A stretch of DNA of 64,000 nt from an uncultured Desulfovibrio sp. (GTDB lineage: Bacteria > Desulfobacterota > Desulfovibrionia > Desulfovibrionales > Desulfovibrionaceae), in NCBI RefSeq assembly GCF_902477725.1, contig NZ_CABSIF010000002.1, forward strand, positions 62,001-126,000, given 5' to 3'. Positions 26,562-35,241 of the stretch are shown here, piece by piece; position 1 is the stretch's first letter, and every line of letters begins with the position of its first letter. A model generated the notes under the pieces. The model was not told where the DNA came from and ran no database searches. It saw only the letters and a list, made by a program, of their open reading frames with translations. A program made the translations under genes and the position numbers.

Positions 26562-27607
26562 CGACCGGCGGCACGGGCGGGCATATCTTTCCGGCATTGT
26601 CTGTGGCAGAGGAATTGCGGCGTCGCAATCCCAACGCCAACTTGCTGTTTGTGGGCTCGCTCTACGGGCCGGAAGAACGGTTGATGCGTCAGGCGGGCAT
26701 TCCCTTTGAGGGGCTGCCTGTGCGCGGCCTTTTGGGGCGCGGCTTCAAGGCTGTGGGCGCAGGCGCGCAGATGGCTCTTGCCGTGGGCAAGGCCGTGGGC
26801 ATTCTGCGCCGTTTCAAGCCCGATGTTGTGGCTGGATTCGGCGGGTATGCCGCATTTGCGCCCATGCTGGCCGCACGTATTCTTGGCGTGCCCGGCGTGC
26901 TGCACGAGCAGAACGCCATAGCCGGTGCCAGCAACCGTTTTCTGGCACGGCTTGCACGGCGCGTGTGCATTTCTCTGCCCAATACAAGCGGCTTTGATAT
27001 GAAAAAATGCGTGTTTACGGGCAACCCTGTGCGGGCGGCTGTAAGCGCGGTGGGGCAGGTGGATCGCCACCGGCAGACGCGCCGTCTGCTGGTCATGGGC
27101 GGTTCGCAGGGCGCGCATGCGCTCAATGCCTTTATGCTTGAGAATCTGGCGGAATTTCGCGGTGCCGGGGTGGAAATTCGCCACCAAACCGGCATAACCG
27201 ATGAGGGCAGTGTGCGCGCGGCCTATGTGGCGGCGGGGTATGCCCCCGAATGTGTTTCCGCTTTTATTGACGACATGGCCGGGGCCTATGCCTGGGCCGA
27301 CGTGGCCCTGTGCCGCGCCGGGGCCAGCACTGTGGCGGAGCTTTGCGCCGCAGGCCTGCCCTCGGTTCTTGTGCCTTTTCCCTATGCCATTCATGATCAC
27401 CAGACCCGCAACGCCGAAGTGCTGACTCGCAGCGGCGCTGCCGTGCTGGTGCCTGAAGGACGCATGGCCGTGCAGGGAATGTCTGACATTCTGCTGCGGC
27501 TCCTGACCATGCCCGGCGAACGCGAACCCATGGCCGCAGCCGCGCTTGCCGCTGCCCGGCCTGACGCGGCAGCGCGCGTGGTCGCCGTTCTGGAACAAAC
27601 AGCGTAA
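26543..27607 (+). CDS. murG: UDP-GlcNAc:lipid I GlcNAc transferase MurG
   Basis: A 354-residue GT28 glycosyltransferase making lipid II on the inner face of the membrane. It has ILTTGGTGGHIFPA, GFGGYAAFAP, HEQNAIAG, GGSQGAHALN and CRAGASTVAEL. The ATG at 26543 is used; GGCGGA precedes it and the open frame 14 codons earlier lacks similarity. It overlaps the ftsW end by 19 bases. The next gene, murC, starts 76 bases later. Confidence 0.95.
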   Translation: MDNIILTTGGTGGHIFPALSVAEELRRRNPNANLLFVGSLYGPEERLMRQAGIPFEGLPVRGLLGRGFKAVGAGAQMALAVGKAVGILRRFKPDVVAGFGGYAAFAPMLAARILGVPGVLHEQNAIAGASNRFLARLARRVCISLPNTSGFDMKKCVFTGNPVRAAVSAVGQVDRHRQTRRLLVMGGSQGAHALNAFMLENLAEFRGAGVEIRHQTGITDEGSVRAAYVAAGYAPECVSAFIDDMAGAYAWADVALCRAGASTVAELCAAGLPSVLVPFPYAIHDHQTRNAEVLTRSGAAVLVPEGRMAVQGMSDILLRLLTMPGEREPMAAAALAAARPDAAARVVAVLEQTA

Positions 27608-27683
27608 ACAGGGCTCCAGCATCCAACTATCCTTGGGTGAATTCAACCCTTTAAATTATCTAGACTTTCTTTAAAGGTAGAGC

Positions 27684-29057
27684 ATGAACAGCAAGATTCG
27701 GCGTATTCATATGGTGGGCATTGGCGGCGCGGGTATGAGCGGCATTGCCGAGGTTCTTCTCAATCAGGGCTACGAAGTTTCCGGCTCTGACATGAGTGAT
27801 TCTGCCGTTGTGCGTCATTTGCGCGACCTTGGCGCGCACGTTGCCGTGGGCCATGCAGCGGAAAACGTGGGCGATGTTCAGGTACTGGTAAAGTCCACCG
27901 CCATCAACGATGAAAATCCAGAGCTTATTGAAGCCCGCCGTCGCAATATTGCCATAATCCCCCGTGCCGAAATGCTGGCTGAACTGATGCGTTTGCGGCA
28001 GGGCATTGCCATTGCCGGTACGCATGGCAAGACTACTACAACATCACTTACTGCATCTATCTTTGATACTGCGGAGCTTGATCCTACAGTTATTATTGGC
28101 GGCAGGCTCAACGCTTATGGCACCAACGCGCATCTTGGCCACGGAGAATATCTGATAGCCGAAGCCGACGAGTCTGACGGCTCCTTTCTGTGCCTTCTGC
28201 CCATCATCAATGTTGTGACCAACGTGGACGAAGACCATCTGGATCACTACAAAACCCGGCAGGGCATTGATGACGCCTTTGTGCAGTTCATGAACAACGT
28301 ACCCTTTTATGGCCTGAACATTGTCTGCGGCGACGACCCCGGCGTGCGCGCCCTGCTTGCCCGTGTGAAACGCCCTGTGCTTACCTACGGCTTTGCGGAG
28401 GACAACGTGCTGCGCGCCGTACCGCTTGAGTGCGGCGTGCGCAACAACTTTGAAGTGTGGCGCAATGGCGTCAAGCTCGGTCAGGTCAGCCTGCCGCAGC
28501 CGGGCCGCCACAATATGCTCAACGCTCTGGCCGCCATTGGCGCGGCTATGGAAGTGGACATCAGCTTTGAAAAATGCGCCGAGGGCCTGAACGGTTTTGG
28601 CGGCGTGGGGCGGCGCTTTGAATTCAAAGGCGAGAAGGGCGGTGTGACCGTGGTTGACGATTACGGTCATCACCCGGCGGAAATTGCGGCTACTCTTGCA
28701 ACGGCGCGGCAGGTCTTTCCTGGTCGGCGCATAGTGGCGGCTTTTCAGCCGCACCGATTCAGCCGCACGCAGGCCCATTTTGGCGAATTCTGCAAGGTTT
28801 TTGACAATGTTGATCAGCTGCTTCTCACCGAAATTTACGCCGCGTCTGAAAAGCCCATCCCTGGCGTTTCGGGCCAGAGTCTCGCTCAGGGCATCCGTCA
28901 GGTTTCCACCACGCCGGTGGAATACTATCAGACCCTGAATGACCTTGCCGCAGCCCTGCCCAATGTGCTGTGCGAGGGCGATGTGCTGTTGACCCTGGGC
29001 GCTGGCAGCATCACCCGCCTTGGCCCTGCGTGGCTGGAGGGACAAGACCATGCGTGA
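27684..29057 (+). CDS. murC: UDP-N-acetylmuramate:L-alanine ligase
   Basis: A 457-residue Mur ligase adding the first amino acid to UDP-MurNAc. The N-terminus HMVGIGGAGMSGIAEVL binds the nucleotide sugar; AGTHGKTTTTSL is the ATP loop; EADESDGSF, VVDDYGHHPAEI and FQPHRFSRT follow. AAAGG lies 7 bases before the ATG. Its stop overlaps the murB start by 8 bases. Confidence 0.96.
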   Translation: MNSKIRRIHMVGIGGAGMSGIAEVLLNQGYEVSGSDMSDSAVVRHLRDLGAHVAVGHAAENVGDVQVLVKSTAINDENPELIEARRRNIAIIPRAEMLAELMRLRQGIAIAGTHGKTTTTSLTASIFDTAELDPTVIIGGRLNAYGTNAHLGHGEYLIAEADESDGSFLCLLPIINVVTNVDEDHLDHYKTRQGIDDAFVQFMNNVPFYGLNIVCGDDPGVRALLARVKRPVLTYGFAEDNVLRAVPLECGVRNNFEVWRNGVKLGQVSLPQPGRHNMLNALAAIGAAMEVDISFEKCAEGLNGFGGVGRRFEFKGEKGGVTVVDDYGHHPAEIAATLATARQVFPGRRIVAAFQPHRFSRTQAHFGEFCKVFDNVDQLLLTEIYAASEKPIPGVSGQSLAQGIRQVSTTPVEYYQTLNDLAAALPNVLCEGDVLLTLGAGSITRLGPAWLEGQDHA

Positions 29058-29940
29058 GATGCCCGCTCCTTTTCTTGCCCCCCGCACCACGCTGAGAGTG
29101 GGGGGTACCGCCATTGCGGAAATAATACTCGAGCGGAGTGAAGACCTTTATCTATTGCCAGATAAACTCAAGGCCCTTGGCGGCACACCTTTGGTACTGG
29201 GTGCGGGCAGCAATATTCTTGCGCAGGACGGCGAATTGCCGCTGGTTCTGATTCGCCCGTTTTTCAATGACGGCCCGATCATTGTGGGCGAGCACGAGGG
29301 CAAGGTTCTGGTTCGTGCGGGAGCTGGCGTTCCTATGGCGCGGCTGCTGCGTTTTTGCGCCGTAAACGGGCTTTCCGGCCTTGAGGGGCTGGTGGGAATA
29401 CCCGGCAGCGTGGGCGGGGCTGTTGCCATGAATGCAGGCTCCCATGGTGCGGAAACGTGTAGAAATATTTATAACATTCAGGTGTTTGCAGATAACACCA
29501 TTGAGTGCATCAACGGAAATGCACTGCAATACGGCTATCGTACTCTCAAAATTAACGGGAAAAAGAATGATTTTATCGTCTTGGAAGCCACATTTGGCTT
29601 GACCGTTGCGGAAAGGGATGGCATCTGTAATTGCATGCGTCACAACTTTTTTAAGAAAAAGTCTAAACAACCTGTGACGGCCTGGAGCGCGGGGTGCGTA
29701 TTCAAAAACCCCACGCCGGAAATGTCTGCCGGGAGGCTTCTTGACGAAGCTGGTTTCAAGGGCAGACAGCTTGGGGGAATGGCCTTTTCAACCCTGCATG
29801 CAAATTTTTTGATTAATGAAGGCAAGGGCAGCGCCACAGCGGCCTTGGCCTTGTTGCAAGAGGCCCGGCAAGCTGTGCGGCAACGGTTTGGCATTGAGCT
29901 TGAGCCGGAGGTCAGGATAGTGCCATGCCCCTTGCCCTGA
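29050..29940 (+). CDS. murB: UDP-N-acetylenolpyruvoylglucosamine reductase MurB
   Basis: A 296-residue FAD enzyme reducing enolpyruvyl-UDP-GlcNAc to UDP-MurNAc. FAD-binding LGAGSNIL and GLEGLVGIPGSVGGAVAMNAG are present, and the C-terminus EPEVRIV carries the catalytic Glu. The usual catalytic Ser of the SAGSxFKNP motif is Cys216 here (WSAGCVFKNP). Bases about 29455-29680 are visibly AT-richer than the flanks. The start at 29050 has GGAGG 9 bases upstream and lies inside the end of murC; the frame is open 10 codons earlier. Confidence 0.93.
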   Translation: MREMPAPFLAPRTTLRVGGTAIAEIILERSEDLYLLPDKLKALGGTPLVLGAGSNILAQDGELPLVLIRPFFNDGPIIVGEHEGKVLVRAGAGVPMARLLRFCAVNGLSGLEGLVGIPGSVGGAVAMNAGSHGAETCRNIYNIQVFADNTIECINGNALQYGYRTLKINGKKNDFIVLEATFGLTVAERDGICNCMRHNFFKKKSKQPVTAWSAGCVFKNPTPEMSAGRLLDEAGFKGRQLGGMAFSTLHANFLINEGKGSATAALALLQEARQAVRQRFGIELEPEVRIVPCPLP

Positions 29941-30809
29941 AAAAAAGCGGACGTAAAGCCCGTAACTCCTACACACGAGCATCTGCCCCGGTAAAGAAAA
30001 GCGGCGGCGGATCAAAAATACGTGCGGGTGGGGTTATCGCGGGGATTTTCAAGAAGCTCAAGGGCTTCAGCGGGTTGAAAAGCCTTGCCGCGCTGACTCT
30101 GCTGCTGGCCTGCCTGGGGCTGATTCTTGCGGGTGTGTGTTATTCATCGCTCTGGCTCTACAACAAGGCCATAACCAGCGACTTTTTCACCACCCGTCAT
30201 GTTGACGTGACCGGCAATGTGCGTCTCTCGCACGACATGGTGCTGCAATACGGCGGCATACGCGAGGGCGACAACAGCCTTGCGGTCAGCATTGCAAAGG
30301 TTGAAAGAAACCTGCGCAAGACACCCTGGGTTGAAGAAGTCTCTGTTAAGCGCCTTCTGCCGGACAGGTTTGTTATACGTCTGAAAGAGCGATTGCCTTC
30401 TTTTTGGGTGCATAAGGACGGGGTGCTGTATTACGCCAACGAGCTTGGCGAAATTATAGCGCCGGTTGAGAGCAAGAATTTTCTTTCGCTGCCCACCTTG
30501 CGTGTTGATCAGGGGGCAGAAGACGCCATGCCGTACCTGACGCGCCTGATGAAGGGTATGCAAAGTGGTTTGCTGCCTATAGAGGCGGGGGCGGTTTCGT
30601 CCGTCAGCGTGAGCCCCGGCAAGGGCATTGAAATTTATCTTGAAGACAGGGAGATGCGGCTTTCCATCGCAACTGACGATTGGGAGGGCAATCTTTCCCG
30701 GTTGAGTCTGACCCTGGGCGATCTGGCCCGCAGACACGAACTGCGCAATGTTCGCGAGATTCGATCTGTTAACGGCAATGTTTGGGTTTTACTTAACCAG
30801 CCAGCGTAA
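29925..30809 (+). CDS. ftsQ: Cell division protein FtsQ
   Basis: A 294-residue bitopic protein. A long, very basic cytoplasmic tail (about 50 residues) precedes one transmembrane helix (about 53-78), a POTRA domain (VDVTGNVRLSHDMVLQYGGIREGDN) and the FtsQ/DivIB beta domain (VKRLLPDRFVIRLKERLP). It links FtsL/FtsB with the rest of the divisome. Its ATG overlaps the end of murB by 16 bases. ftsA starts 69 bases later. Confidence 0.92.
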   Translation: MPLALKKSGRKARNSYTRASAPVKKSGGGSKIRAGGVIAGIFKKLKGFSGLKSLAALTLLLACLGLILAGVCYSSLWLYNKAITSDFFTTRHVDVTGNVRLSHDMVLQYGGIREGDNSLAVSIAKVERNLRKTPWVEEVSVKRLLPDRFVIRLKERLPSFWVHKDGVLYYANELGEIIAPVESKNFLSLPTLRVDQGAEDAMPYLTRLMKGMQSGLLPIEAGAVSSVSVSPGKGIEIYLEDREMRLSIATDDWEGNLSRLSLTLGDLARRHELRNVREIRSVNGNVWVLLNQPA

Positions 30810-30878
30810 GAAACTTGCGGCATGCGCCAGAATGGCATGCCGTAGCGACCCGGAGACAGGCGTTTTGAGGAGAATGGC

Positions 30879-32114
30879 ATGAATAAGTCCGAGCTCATCG
30901 TTGGCCTCGACATCGGCACCACAAAGATATGCGCTGTGGTGGGCGAGTTGTCGGAGTCGGGTCTTGTAGATGTGGTGGGCATCGGCACCAGTGTTTCCAC
31001 TGGTTTGCGCAAGGGCGTGGTGGTCAACATTGAGCAGACCGTCCAGTCCATCCGCAAGGCCGTGGAAGATGCGGAACTCATGGCGGGCTGCGAAATCCAC
31101 TCGGTGTACGTGGGGATTGCAGGCAGCCACATCATGGGCATCAACAGCCACGGCGTGATTGCCGTCAAGGGCGGCGAAGTTGCGCAGCGCGACATTGAGC
31201 GCGCACTTGACGCCGCCAGGGCTGTGGCCATTCCTGCCGACCGAGAGGTCATCCATATTCTGCCTCAGGAATACATTGTTGATAACCAGCGCGGCATTGC
31301 CGACCCGCTTGGCATGGCTGGCGTACGCCTTGAAGTGAAGGTGCACATTGTTACGGGCGCTGTTTCTTCAGCCCAGAACATTGTGCGCTCGTGCCACCGC
31401 AGCCAGCTTGAAGTTGCCGATATTGCCCTTGAGTCGCTGGCATCGGCCAAAGCTGTGCTGACCGAAGAAGAACGCGAAATCGGCGTGGCTCTTGTTGATT
31501 TGGGCGGCGGCACCACTGATATCGCCGTTTTTGCCAATGATGCCATCAAGCACACGGCTGTTCTGGCGCTCGGCGGGCAGAACCTTTCCAACGACATTGC
31601 CTTTGGTCTGCGTACTCCCATCGCCTCTGCCGAAAAAATCAAGCTCAAGTATGGTTGCGCCCTTGCCGACCTTGTGCGCAACGATGAGTTTATTGAAGTT
31701 CCCAGTGTGGGGGGGCGCGAACCACGCAGGCTTTCGCGTCAGGTGCTGGCCGAAATATGCGAACCCCGCATGGAAGAAATTCTTTACCTTGTGGATCAGA
31801 CCCTCGTGCGCTCCGGCTACAAGGACATGATCGGCGCAGGTGTTGTGCTCACGGGCGGCACGGCGCTGATTGAAGGCTGCCAGGAACTGGGCGAACAGAT
31901 TTTCAATCTGCCCACGCGCATTGGCTACCCGCGCAACATCGGGGGCCTGAAAGACGTGGTCAACAGCCCCAAGTTTTCCACAGCGGTCGGACTGTTGCGT
32001 TACGGCGCGGAAAAAGAACTTTCCGGCCAGAAAAAATTTACCACACGTAGTGAAAGCGGCGTTTTTGACGGAGTGCTTTCGCGAATGAAAAAGTGGTTTG
32101 CGGACATTTCATAA
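30879..32114 (+). CDS. ftsA: Cell division protein FtsA
   Basis: A 411-residue actin-like ATPase that tethers FtsZ to the membrane. It starts SELIVGLDIGTTKICAVVGE, has the phosphate-2 motif ALVDLGGGTTDIAVF and the adenosine motif VVLTGGTALIEGC. The C-terminus FDGVLSRMKKWFADIS is amphipathic and fits the membrane-targeting helix. GAGGAG lies 8 bases before the ATG. ftsZ follows after 45 bases. Confidence 0.96.
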   Translation: MNKSELIVGLDIGTTKICAVVGELSESGLVDVVGIGTSVSTGLRKGVVVNIEQTVQSIRKAVEDAELMAGCEIHSVYVGIAGSHIMGINSHGVIAVKGGEVAQRDIERALDAARAVAIPADREVIHILPQEYIVDNQRGIADPLGMAGVRLEVKVHIVTGAVSSAQNIVRSCHRSQLEVADIALESLASAKAVLTEEEREIGVALVDLGGGTTDIAVFANDAIKHTAVLALGGQNLSNDIAFGLRTPIASAEKIKLKYGCALADLVRNDEFIEVPSVGGREPRRLSRQVLAEICEPRMEEILYLVDQTLVRSGYKDMIGAGVVLTGGTALIEGCQELGEQIFNLPTRIGYPRNIGGLKDVVNSPKFSTAVGLLRYGAEKELSGQKKFTTRSESGVFDGVLSRMKKWFADIS

Positions 32115-32159
32115 CAACCTCAAGCGGGCATTTTGAGGATAGCACAGAGGAGAGGTGTA

Positions 32160-33473
32160 ATGGCTCAGTCTATCGTTGATGATATCGATACCTCGTTGGC
32201 CAGCAATGCCAAGATCAAAGTTATTGGCGTAGGTGGTGGCGGCGGTAACGCAGTGCAGAACATGATTGCCTCTGGCCTGCGCGGAGTGCAGTTTGTTTGC
32301 GCCAACACCGATGTGCAGGCGCTGAACAAGAACGGTGCCTCCGTTAAGGTGCAGCTTGGTGAAAAACTCACCAAGGGCCTTGGCGCTGGCGCCAACCCCG
32401 CCATTGGCCGCGAGGCGGCGGTGGAAAGCGTTGGCAGTATTCGTGAAGCCATCGGCGATGCCGATATGGTTTTTGTTACCGCTGGCATGGGCGGCGGCAC
32501 CGGTACCGGCGCTGCTCCTGTGGTTGCTCAGGCTGCCAAGGAAATGGGCGTCCTCACCGTGGGTGTTGTGACCAAGCCCTTCAGTTTTGAAGGTGCCAAG
32601 CGCAAGCGCGCGGCGGAAGCCGGGCTTGAAGAGTTCAAGCAGCATGTGGACTGCCTGATCACCATCCCCAATGACCGTCTGCTTGCCTTTGCCCCCAAGA
32701 AGGCTCCTTTCTCCGAAATGCTTCAGAAGGCCAATGATGTGCTGTACTACGCCGTCAAGGGTATTTCTGACGTCATTGTGGGTGAAGGCCTCATCAATCT
32801 CGACTTTGCAGACGTGCGCACCACCATGGCCGAAGCCGGTATGGCCCTGATGGGCACGGGCATCGCCTCTGGTGAAAACCGCGCCCGCGAGGCCGCCCAG
32901 CGCGCCATCATGAGCCCGCTGCTTGAAGATGTTTCGCTTGAGGGCGCCAAGGCGGTTCTGTACAACATCACCGCCCCCACAGACATCACTGCCGAGGAAA
33001 TTGCCGAAATCGGCGACATCATCGGCGATGCCACGCCTGAAGAAGCCAACATCATCTTTGGTGTTGTGTTTGACGACAATATCGGCGACGAAATCCGTCT
33101 TACCGTTATTGCCACCGGCATTGACTCTCCTCAGGTTATTCAGCCCGTGCAGGCTCCTGCGGCCACTGTCACCAACTTCCGCAAGCCCGGCCCTGACGCC
33201 GTGGTTGCCGAACCGCGCCGCATGAATTCCCGCGCGGCCCAGCAGAGCATGATGGACGAGCAGGAACGCGCCGAGTCGCGTTTGCCGCAGTCTCCTCGCC
33301 GCACCGAGGTGGAGCGCTGGTACGATGAAAACAGTAATCGTCCTCCCTATCTGCTCAAGCGTGAAGTTGTAGGCCAGCCGCGCCGCCGTGCGCATAACCC
33401 CGGCCACGAAGACTTCACCTATGATGAGGATGATTTTGAAATTCCTACCTTCATCCGCACTCAGGCCGACTAA
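32160..33473 (+). CDS. ftsZ: Cell division GTPase FtsZ
   Basis: A 437-residue tubulin-like GTPase forming the Z ring. The nucleotide-binding loops GGGGGNAVQNM, the signature GMGGGTGTGAAP, the T7-loop NLDFADV and a variable acidic/Arg-rich linker are visible. The conserved C-terminal peptide FEIPTFIRTQAD is the docking site for FtsA and other partners. The ATG at 32160 has GAGGAGAGG upstream; a frame 9 codons longer is open but unlikely. It is the last gene of the cluster. Confidence 0.97.
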   Translation: MAQSIVDDIDTSLASNAKIKVIGVGGGGGNAVQNMIASGLRGVQFVCANTDVQALNKNGASVKVQLGEKLTKGLGAGANPAIGREAAVESVGSIREAIGDADMVFVTAGMGGGTGTGAAPVVAQAAKEMGVLTVGVVTKPFSFEGAKRKRAAEAGLEEFKQHVDCLITIPNDRLLAFAPKKAPFSEMLQKANDVLYYAVKGISDVIVGEGLINLDFADVRTTMAEAGMALMGTGIASGENRAREAAQRAIMSPLLEDVSLEGAKAVLYNITAPTDITAEEIAEIGDIIGDATPEEANIIFGVVFDDNIGDEIRLTVIATGIDSPQVIQPVQAPAATVTNFRKPGPDAVVAEPRRMNSRAAQQSMMDEQERAESRLPQSPRRTEVERWYDENSNRPPYLLKREVVGQPRRRAHNPGHEDFTYDEDDFEIPTFIRTQAD

Positions 33474-33496
33474 TACGGTTGTTGCCTGAGCGACTT

Positions 33497-33590
33497 GGCA
33501 GAATGCCTTTCTGCCATGAAGGCCCATGATTTTCAGGGCTTGCCTCTTCGGCCCTGAAATGCCCGCCGGGAGGCCCATTGGGGGCCTCCC
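33497..33590 (+). other. Three stem-loops in the ftsZ 3' region
   Basis: Three perfect inverted repeats follow ftsZ: GGCAGAA/TTCTGCC (33497-33503/33509-33515), TTTCAGGGC/GCCCTGAAA (33531-33539/33551-33559) and GGGAGGCCC/GGGCCTCCC (33568-33576/33582-33590). None has a T run, so they look like 3' protective or pausing structures before the true terminator at 33616. Confidence 0.55.
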
Positions 33591-33615
33591 AGAGCTGGGC
33601 GTAAATGTCCGCTAT

Positions 33616-33648
33616 AGTCCGTGAGACCTAGGTTTCACGGACTTTTTT
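33616..33648 (+). terminator. Intrinsic terminator of the dcw cluster
   Basis: AGTCCGTGA (33616-33624) pairs perfectly with 33635-33643 and runs into a T tract. It is the fourth hairpin after ftsZ and the only one with a proper tail. The rest of the 608-base gap to 34081 (33649-34081) is AT-richer; I see no gene or clear promoter in it. Confidence 0.85.
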
Positions 33649-34081
33649 GTTGGGAAGCTGTCCACTGGATTCCGTTCACCTTCAAAATAGACTGGACTAG
33701 TGCTGCATTCCAACAGTATTTGATAAAGAAGTCTGAGAATTGGTGATAATAGCAGCGCCCTTGCACTGCGTGATCGGCATTGTATGCCCATGAACAAGAC
33801 ATCTGGATGTTAGCTAAAGCGTAACTTTGCGCATGGCCGCTAGTCAGAGCGGTGTCTGGAAACGCTGCGAACATGCATCAACTTTTGCTGTCCATGTCGC
33901 GGGCACAGAATTTTCTTTTCATATCTGGCAAAATATTGGGCTGTTTTTTGTGCGTTACGAAGATATGCTGGTGTGCATCTGTGCGCTTGCCATGGCTAAC
34001 GGGCACTGACAGGTATCTGTTTATCCTTGTAAGGGCTCTGCTGCACGGCTTGCCTAACTCTTTGACCGATGAGGTAGATCC

Positions 34082-34429
34082 ATGAGCAAAAAATGTCTAC
34101 ATATCTTGTGGGTTAACGATAATCCCGTCACTGCTGAGAATATGGTCTTTATGTATGCCACAAACTCCCTCCTGAAAGGCTGGTGGGAAGAAGTGCATCT
34201 GATTCTTTGGGGGGCAACGGTCAAATTGATTTGTGAAGACGTGAAGTTGCAGGGTCTCCTTGAAAAATTTCATGATGCTGGCGGGCATGTTTCAGCATGC
34301 AGAAAGTGCGCTGAAAATCTCGGCCTCTTTGAGCAACTAGAAAAGCTGGAAGGTGTTGATGAAGTCTTTTACATTGGGGAGGCGTTTACGAAAATCCTCA
34401 AGGATGACGAAAAGCTTATTACCATCTAG
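34082..34429 (+). CDS. DsrE-family protein
   Basis: A 115-residue cytosolic protein. The N-terminus LHILWVNDNPVTAENMVFMY and the central WWEEVHLILWGATVKL, followed by SACRKCAENLG, match the small DsrE/DrsE-like fold family. Relatives take part in sulfur-relay or sulfur oxidation/reduction; here two Cys (CRKC) lie at the usual place, but there are no dsr or tus genes nearby, so a sulfur-transfer role is inference. GAGG lies 8 bases upstream of the ATG. The gene stands alone in an AT-rich stretch after the dcw cluster. Confidence 0.8.
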   Translation: MSKKCLHILWVNDNPVTAENMVFMYATNSLLKGWWEEVHLILWGATVKLICEDVKLQGLLEKFHDAGGHVSACRKCAENLGLFEQLEKLEGVDEVFYIGEAFTKILKDDEKLITI

Positions 34430-34617
34430 CTCCAGCCGAATAATTAGGGCCTGTCCACGGCAAGGGTGCCGCTGATCAGGCTGGCAACTCTACGTTTGTT
34501 TTTTCCGGCGCGGCTGGCCTGTGGAGTCAACACCTCGTGATGCCAGGGTACGGATTTTCGCAGCGTATGGATTAACCCGCGCAGCTTTCACTACAAAAGG
34601 ATGCTCCTGGTGGGTGC

Positions 34618-34809
34618 ATGGCGATCAAGCATATTTTGACAATTTTGCGGTGCATGTTTTTGCCGCAGCGGCGCAATTCCTGTCCGCACTGCGGCGGCAT
34701 CCGTTGTATTGGCGCATGCCAGTTCAACGCTTCTGAGCCAGGCGCTGTGGTTGGGCAAGAGAGCAAAAAGCAGAAAACGTCGGGCGCGAGTGAGGGCAAG
34801 AAAGATTAA
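34618..34809 (+). CDS. Doubtful small Cys-containing ORF
   Basis: A 63-codon ORF with a basic N-terminus, a zinc-ribbon-like CPHCGGIRCIGAC (about residues 22-34) and a Lys/Ser-rich tail. It ends 17 bases before a strong terminator, which favours a real gene. Against it, the ribosome-binding site is poor. The surrounding gap 34430-34876 contains no other convincing gene. Treat as possible only. Confidence 0.3.
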   Translation: MAIKHILTILRCMFLPQRRNSCPHCGGIRCIGACQFNASEPGAVVGQESKKQKTSGASEGKKD

Positions 34810-34826
34810 AACAGTTTATGGCTACA

Positions 34827-34860
34827 AAAAAAGGCCGCTGCGTGAGCAGCGGCCTTTTTT
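34827..34860. terminator. Strong bidirectional intrinsic terminator
   Basis: A 15-base perfect stem with A run on one side and T run on the other (34827-34841 with 34846-34860, loop GTGA). It ends the minus-strand RRM gene (stop at 34877) and any plus-strand transcript from the DsrE side. Confidence 0.9.
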
Positions 34861-34876
34861 CAAGGAAATTTGTGGT

Positions 34877-35143
34877 CTACCAGCGGCGGGGCGCGGGGCG
34901 ACGTTCTTCGGCCTGATTGATGCGCAGGGTGCGGCCGCCAAAGTCAACGCCGTTCAGGGCTTCAATGGCCTTGTGGGCGTCGGCTTCGTCCATTTCAACA
35001 AAACCGAAACCACGGGGGCGGCCAGTTTCGCGATCCATGATGAGCTTGACGGAAAGGGCTTCGCCGTAGGGGGCGAACAGGGCTTCAATGCCTTCCTGGG
35101 TGGCGGAAAAAGGCAGATTGCCGACATAAATGGAAACAGCCAT
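34877..35143 (-). CDS. RRM-type RNA-binding protein
   Basis: An 88-residue single-domain RNA recognition motif protein. RNP2 is SIYVGNLPF (residues 4-12) and RNP1 is RGFGFVEM (about 43-50). The C-terminal tail EERRPAPRRW is short and Arg-rich, as in cyanobacterial-type Rbp and related bacterial RRM proteins. It probably binds RNA in the cytoplasm; targets are unknown. The ATG at 35143 has GGAG 7 bases upstream; 17 upstream codons are open but lack RRM similarity. A promoter overlapped by a palindrome lies about 100 bases upstream. Confidence 0.9.
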   Translation of the reverse strand: MAVSIYVGNLPFSATQEGIEALFAPYGEALSVKLIMDRETGRPRGFGFVEMDEADAHKAIEALNGVDFGGRTLRINQAEERRPAPRRW

Positions 35144-35241
35144 AACGACTCCGTTGTTGAGGTGGGTAAACTTTCCGCTTGAAGCCTTACCCACGCAAAG
35201 TCTCTGGCAAAAAGAAATACTGCACCCTATGAATAAGGGCG

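Noticed and set aside
33635..33874. Minus-strand frame as a transposase remnant
   Set aside because: No DDE motif, no inverted ends, and no similarity that I recognise; part of the frame is just the antisense of the terminator.
34445..34570. Open fragment in frame with a coding look
   Set aside because: No start codon or ribosome-binding site and no family recognised; mentioned as a possible remnant but not annotated as a pseudogene.
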